From Polyangiaceae bacterium (GTDB lineage Bacteria > Myxococcota > Polyangia > Polyangiales > Polyangiaceae), in the NCBI GenBank assembly GCA_025936205.1, contig JAICTU010000495.1:1-6563 (forward strand): a stretch of DNA of 6,563 nt, read 5' to 3'. This document shows positions 5,224-6,563 of the stretch, piece by piece (the stretch's first letter is position 1; the number at the start of each line of letters is the position of its first letter). The notes beneath the pieces were generated by a model. That model was given only the letters and a program-made list of their open reading frames with translations. It made no database searches and was not told the DNA's origin. Position numbers and translations under genes: made by a program.

Positions 5224-6549
5224 ATGAGCGCGTTCGACCTGATCGCCCTGCTCCTCGTGCTGTCGGCGGGGTTCAGCTATTTCAATCATCGGTGGTTGCG
5301 GCTGCCGACGACGATCGGGCTCATGCTGATTGGGCTCGTCATTTCCCTGGGCTTGCTCGGCTCGAGCTTCCTGCTGCCGGAGGTGCCGCACTTCGCGCAG
5401 AACATGGTGGCCAGCATCGACTTCAATCAAGCCTTGATGAACGGAATGCTGGGCTTCTTGCTCTTCGCCGGTGCGCTGCAGGTCAGGTTCTCGGACCTGC
5501 TGGATCAGAAGTGGGTGATCCTGGCCCTCGCGACGATCAGCCTCCTCCTGTCCACGCTGATCGTCGGTGTGCTCACCTTCGCAGCATCGCGCCTGCTGGG
5601 ACTGGGACTTCATCCGAGCGTTTGCTTGCTCTTCGGGGCCTTGATCTCGCCCACCGATCCGATCGCCGTGCTGGCGTTGCTGCGGCAAGCAGGCGCGCCC
5701 AAGTCGCTGTCGGTCAGCATCGCCGGAGAGTCCCTGTTCAACGATGGCGTCGGTGTGGTCGTCTTTCTGGCTATCCTGGAGACGGTAAGGGGCGGTGAAA
5801 AATTCGAGCCCTCACACCTGCTGGAGCTCTTTCTCCGCGAGGCCATGGGTGGGGTGCTCCTTGGATTGGTGACCGGCTACGTCGCCTACCGGCTCATGAA
5901 GAGCATCGACCAGTATCAGGTAGAGGTGCTGATCACGCTGGCGACGGTCGCGGGGGGCTACTCGTTTGCCCAGCACGTTCACGCATCCGGTCCCATCGCC
6001 ATGGTGATTGCCGGGCTGATCGTGGGGAATCAGGCACGCTCGTTGGCCATGTCGGACCGCACGCGTGAGAGCGTAGACATGTTCTGGGAGTTGATTGACG
6101 AGGTTCTCAACGCCGTCCTGTTTTTGATGATCGGACTGGAGGTCATCCTGATTACCCTCGACCGTCGGTATCTCCTGTTCGGCGCCCTCGCCACCGCGAG
6201 CGTGCTATTGGCGCGCTTCGTCTCAGTGGCCGTACCCCTCTCGGTGTTGCGCCTCAAGCGCGCCTTTCCGCGAGGAACCATCAGGATTTTTACCTGGGGC
6301 GGGCTTCGAGGCGGAATCTCTGTCGCCCTCGCGCTCTCGATCCCTGGCGGCCTCGGCGAGTCTTTTTCCAGAGAGCGCTCGGTGCTCATTTCGGCGACCT
6401 ACGTCGTCGTGGTGTTCTCGATCCTGGTCCAGGGCCTGAGCGTTCGCGGGCTCGTCCAACGAATTCTCCGAGGACCTTCCGCGAATAAGTCGGCGCATGC
6501 CGCCAACGACGAGCGATCGACGGGTTCATCGCTCGACGATTCGAGCTGA
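5224..6549 (+). CDS. CPA1-family sodium/proton antiporter (NhaP-like)
   Basis: The product has 441 residues and is complete. It is an inner-membrane transporter that exchanges cytoplasmic Na+ (or K+) for external protons, serving pH and salt homeostasis. About 12-13 hydrophobic helices are visible. Diagnostic motifs are ISPTDPIAVL (residues 141-150, with T144-D145), GESLFNDGVGVVVF (168-181, with E169 and the N173-D174 pair), R331 in LLARFVSV, and FTWGGLRGGISVALALSIP (356-374). The spacing of D145, E169 and N173-D174 equals that of D132, E156 and N160-D161 in the structurally studied Methanocaldococcus NhaP1, so the ion-binding site looks intact. The N-D pair marks an electroneutral CPA1 type rather than the D-D pair of CPA2. 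ATG 5224 is chosen because an in-frame TGA lies at 5212-5214 and the first helix starts at once; GGAG at 5207-5210 is a somewhat distant ribosome site. The C-terminal tail is short and hydrophilic, with no RCK/TrkA_C domain. The cation preference cannot be read from the sequence. Confidence 0.95.
   Translation: MSAFDLIALLLVLSAGFSYFNHRWLRLPTTIGLMLIGLVISLGLLGSSFLLPEVPHFAQNMVASIDFNQALMNGMLGFLLFAGALQVRFSDLLDQKWVILALATISLLLSTLIVGVLTFAASRLLGLGLHPSVCLLFGALISPTDPIAVLALLRQAGAPKSLSVSIAGESLFNDGVGVVVFLAILETVRGGEKFEPSHLLELFLREAMGGVLLGLVTGYVAYRLMKSIDQYQVEVLITLATVAGGYSFAQHVHASGPIAMVIAGLIVGNQARSLAMSDRTRESVDMFWELIDEVLNAVLFLMIGLEVILITLDRRYLLFGALATASVLLARFVSVAVPLSVLRLKRAFPRGTIRIFTWGGLRGGISVALALSIPGGLGESFSRERSVLISATYVVVVFSILVQGLSVRGLVQRILRGPSANKSAHAANDERSTGSSLDDSS
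6510..6535. other. Inverted repeat at the 3' end of the antiporter gene
   Basis: CGAGCGAT (6510-6517) and ATCGCTCG (6528-6535) form a perfect 8-bp stem with a 10-base loop, ending 12 bases before the TGA codon (6547-6549). It lies inside the coding sequence and has no following T-tract within the 14 bases left in the window. It may be a 3'-end structure or codon coincidence. Confidence 0.3.
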
Positions 6550-6563
6550 TCAATTGGGTCGCC

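Noticed and set aside
4197..5225. 342-residue minus-strand open frame opposite the DUF2254 C-terminus and spacer
   Set aside because: Ser/Arg-rich shadow typical of GC-rich DNA; the plus strand carries clear DUF2254 homology across the same bases.
4746..5798. 350-residue plus-strand open frame spanning the spacer and the antiporter start
   Set aside because: Arg/Ala/Pro-rich low-information sequence; it overlaps the well-supported antiporter frame by nearly 600 bases.

Overview
The window is GC-rich bacterial DNA with strong G/C preference at third codon positions. It looks like a chromosomal accessory stretch from a Gram-negative bacterium; Pseudomonadota or Myxococcota are plausible, but nothing here fixes the taxon. 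No tRNA, rRNA, CRISPR array, insertion sequence or phage gene was found. All convincing intact genes are on the plus strand.

Layout. (1) 1-870: the 3' part of a glycogen debranching enzyme whose 5' end lies outside the window. (2) 871-1599: no intact gene, but two decayed EF-hand (calcium-binding) remnants on the minus strand, which share a direct repeat of about 77 bp. (3) 1600-2973: a polytopic membrane protein of the DUF4396 family, apparently continuing into an alpha-helical segment and a PRC-barrel-like tail. The reading frame is broken by two opposite one-base shifts, at 1736-1738 and 2481-2483. (4) 3087-3383: a small stand-alone PRC-barrel protein. (5) 3517-4848: a DUF2254 membrane protein, preceded by a 14-bp perfect palindrome. 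(6) 4849-5223: a mostly empty interval with a possible 45-codon ORF. (7) 5224-6549: a CPA1-type (NhaP-like) sodium/proton antiporter, complete.

How the genes may work together. Four neighbours in a row concern the membrane (DUF4396, DUF2254, antiporter) or carry PRC-barrel modules, next to a glycogen-mobilising enzyme. This resembles a set of envelope, ion-homeostasis and energy-reserve functions rather than a single pathway. A shared stress or ion-balance role is inference only. The gaps between genes (about 110, 130 and 375 bp) argue against one tight operon.

No clearly new system was found. The most useful leads are the DUF4396-helical-PRC architecture beside a separate PRC gene, the paired frameshifts, and the duplicated, mutated EF-hand tails.
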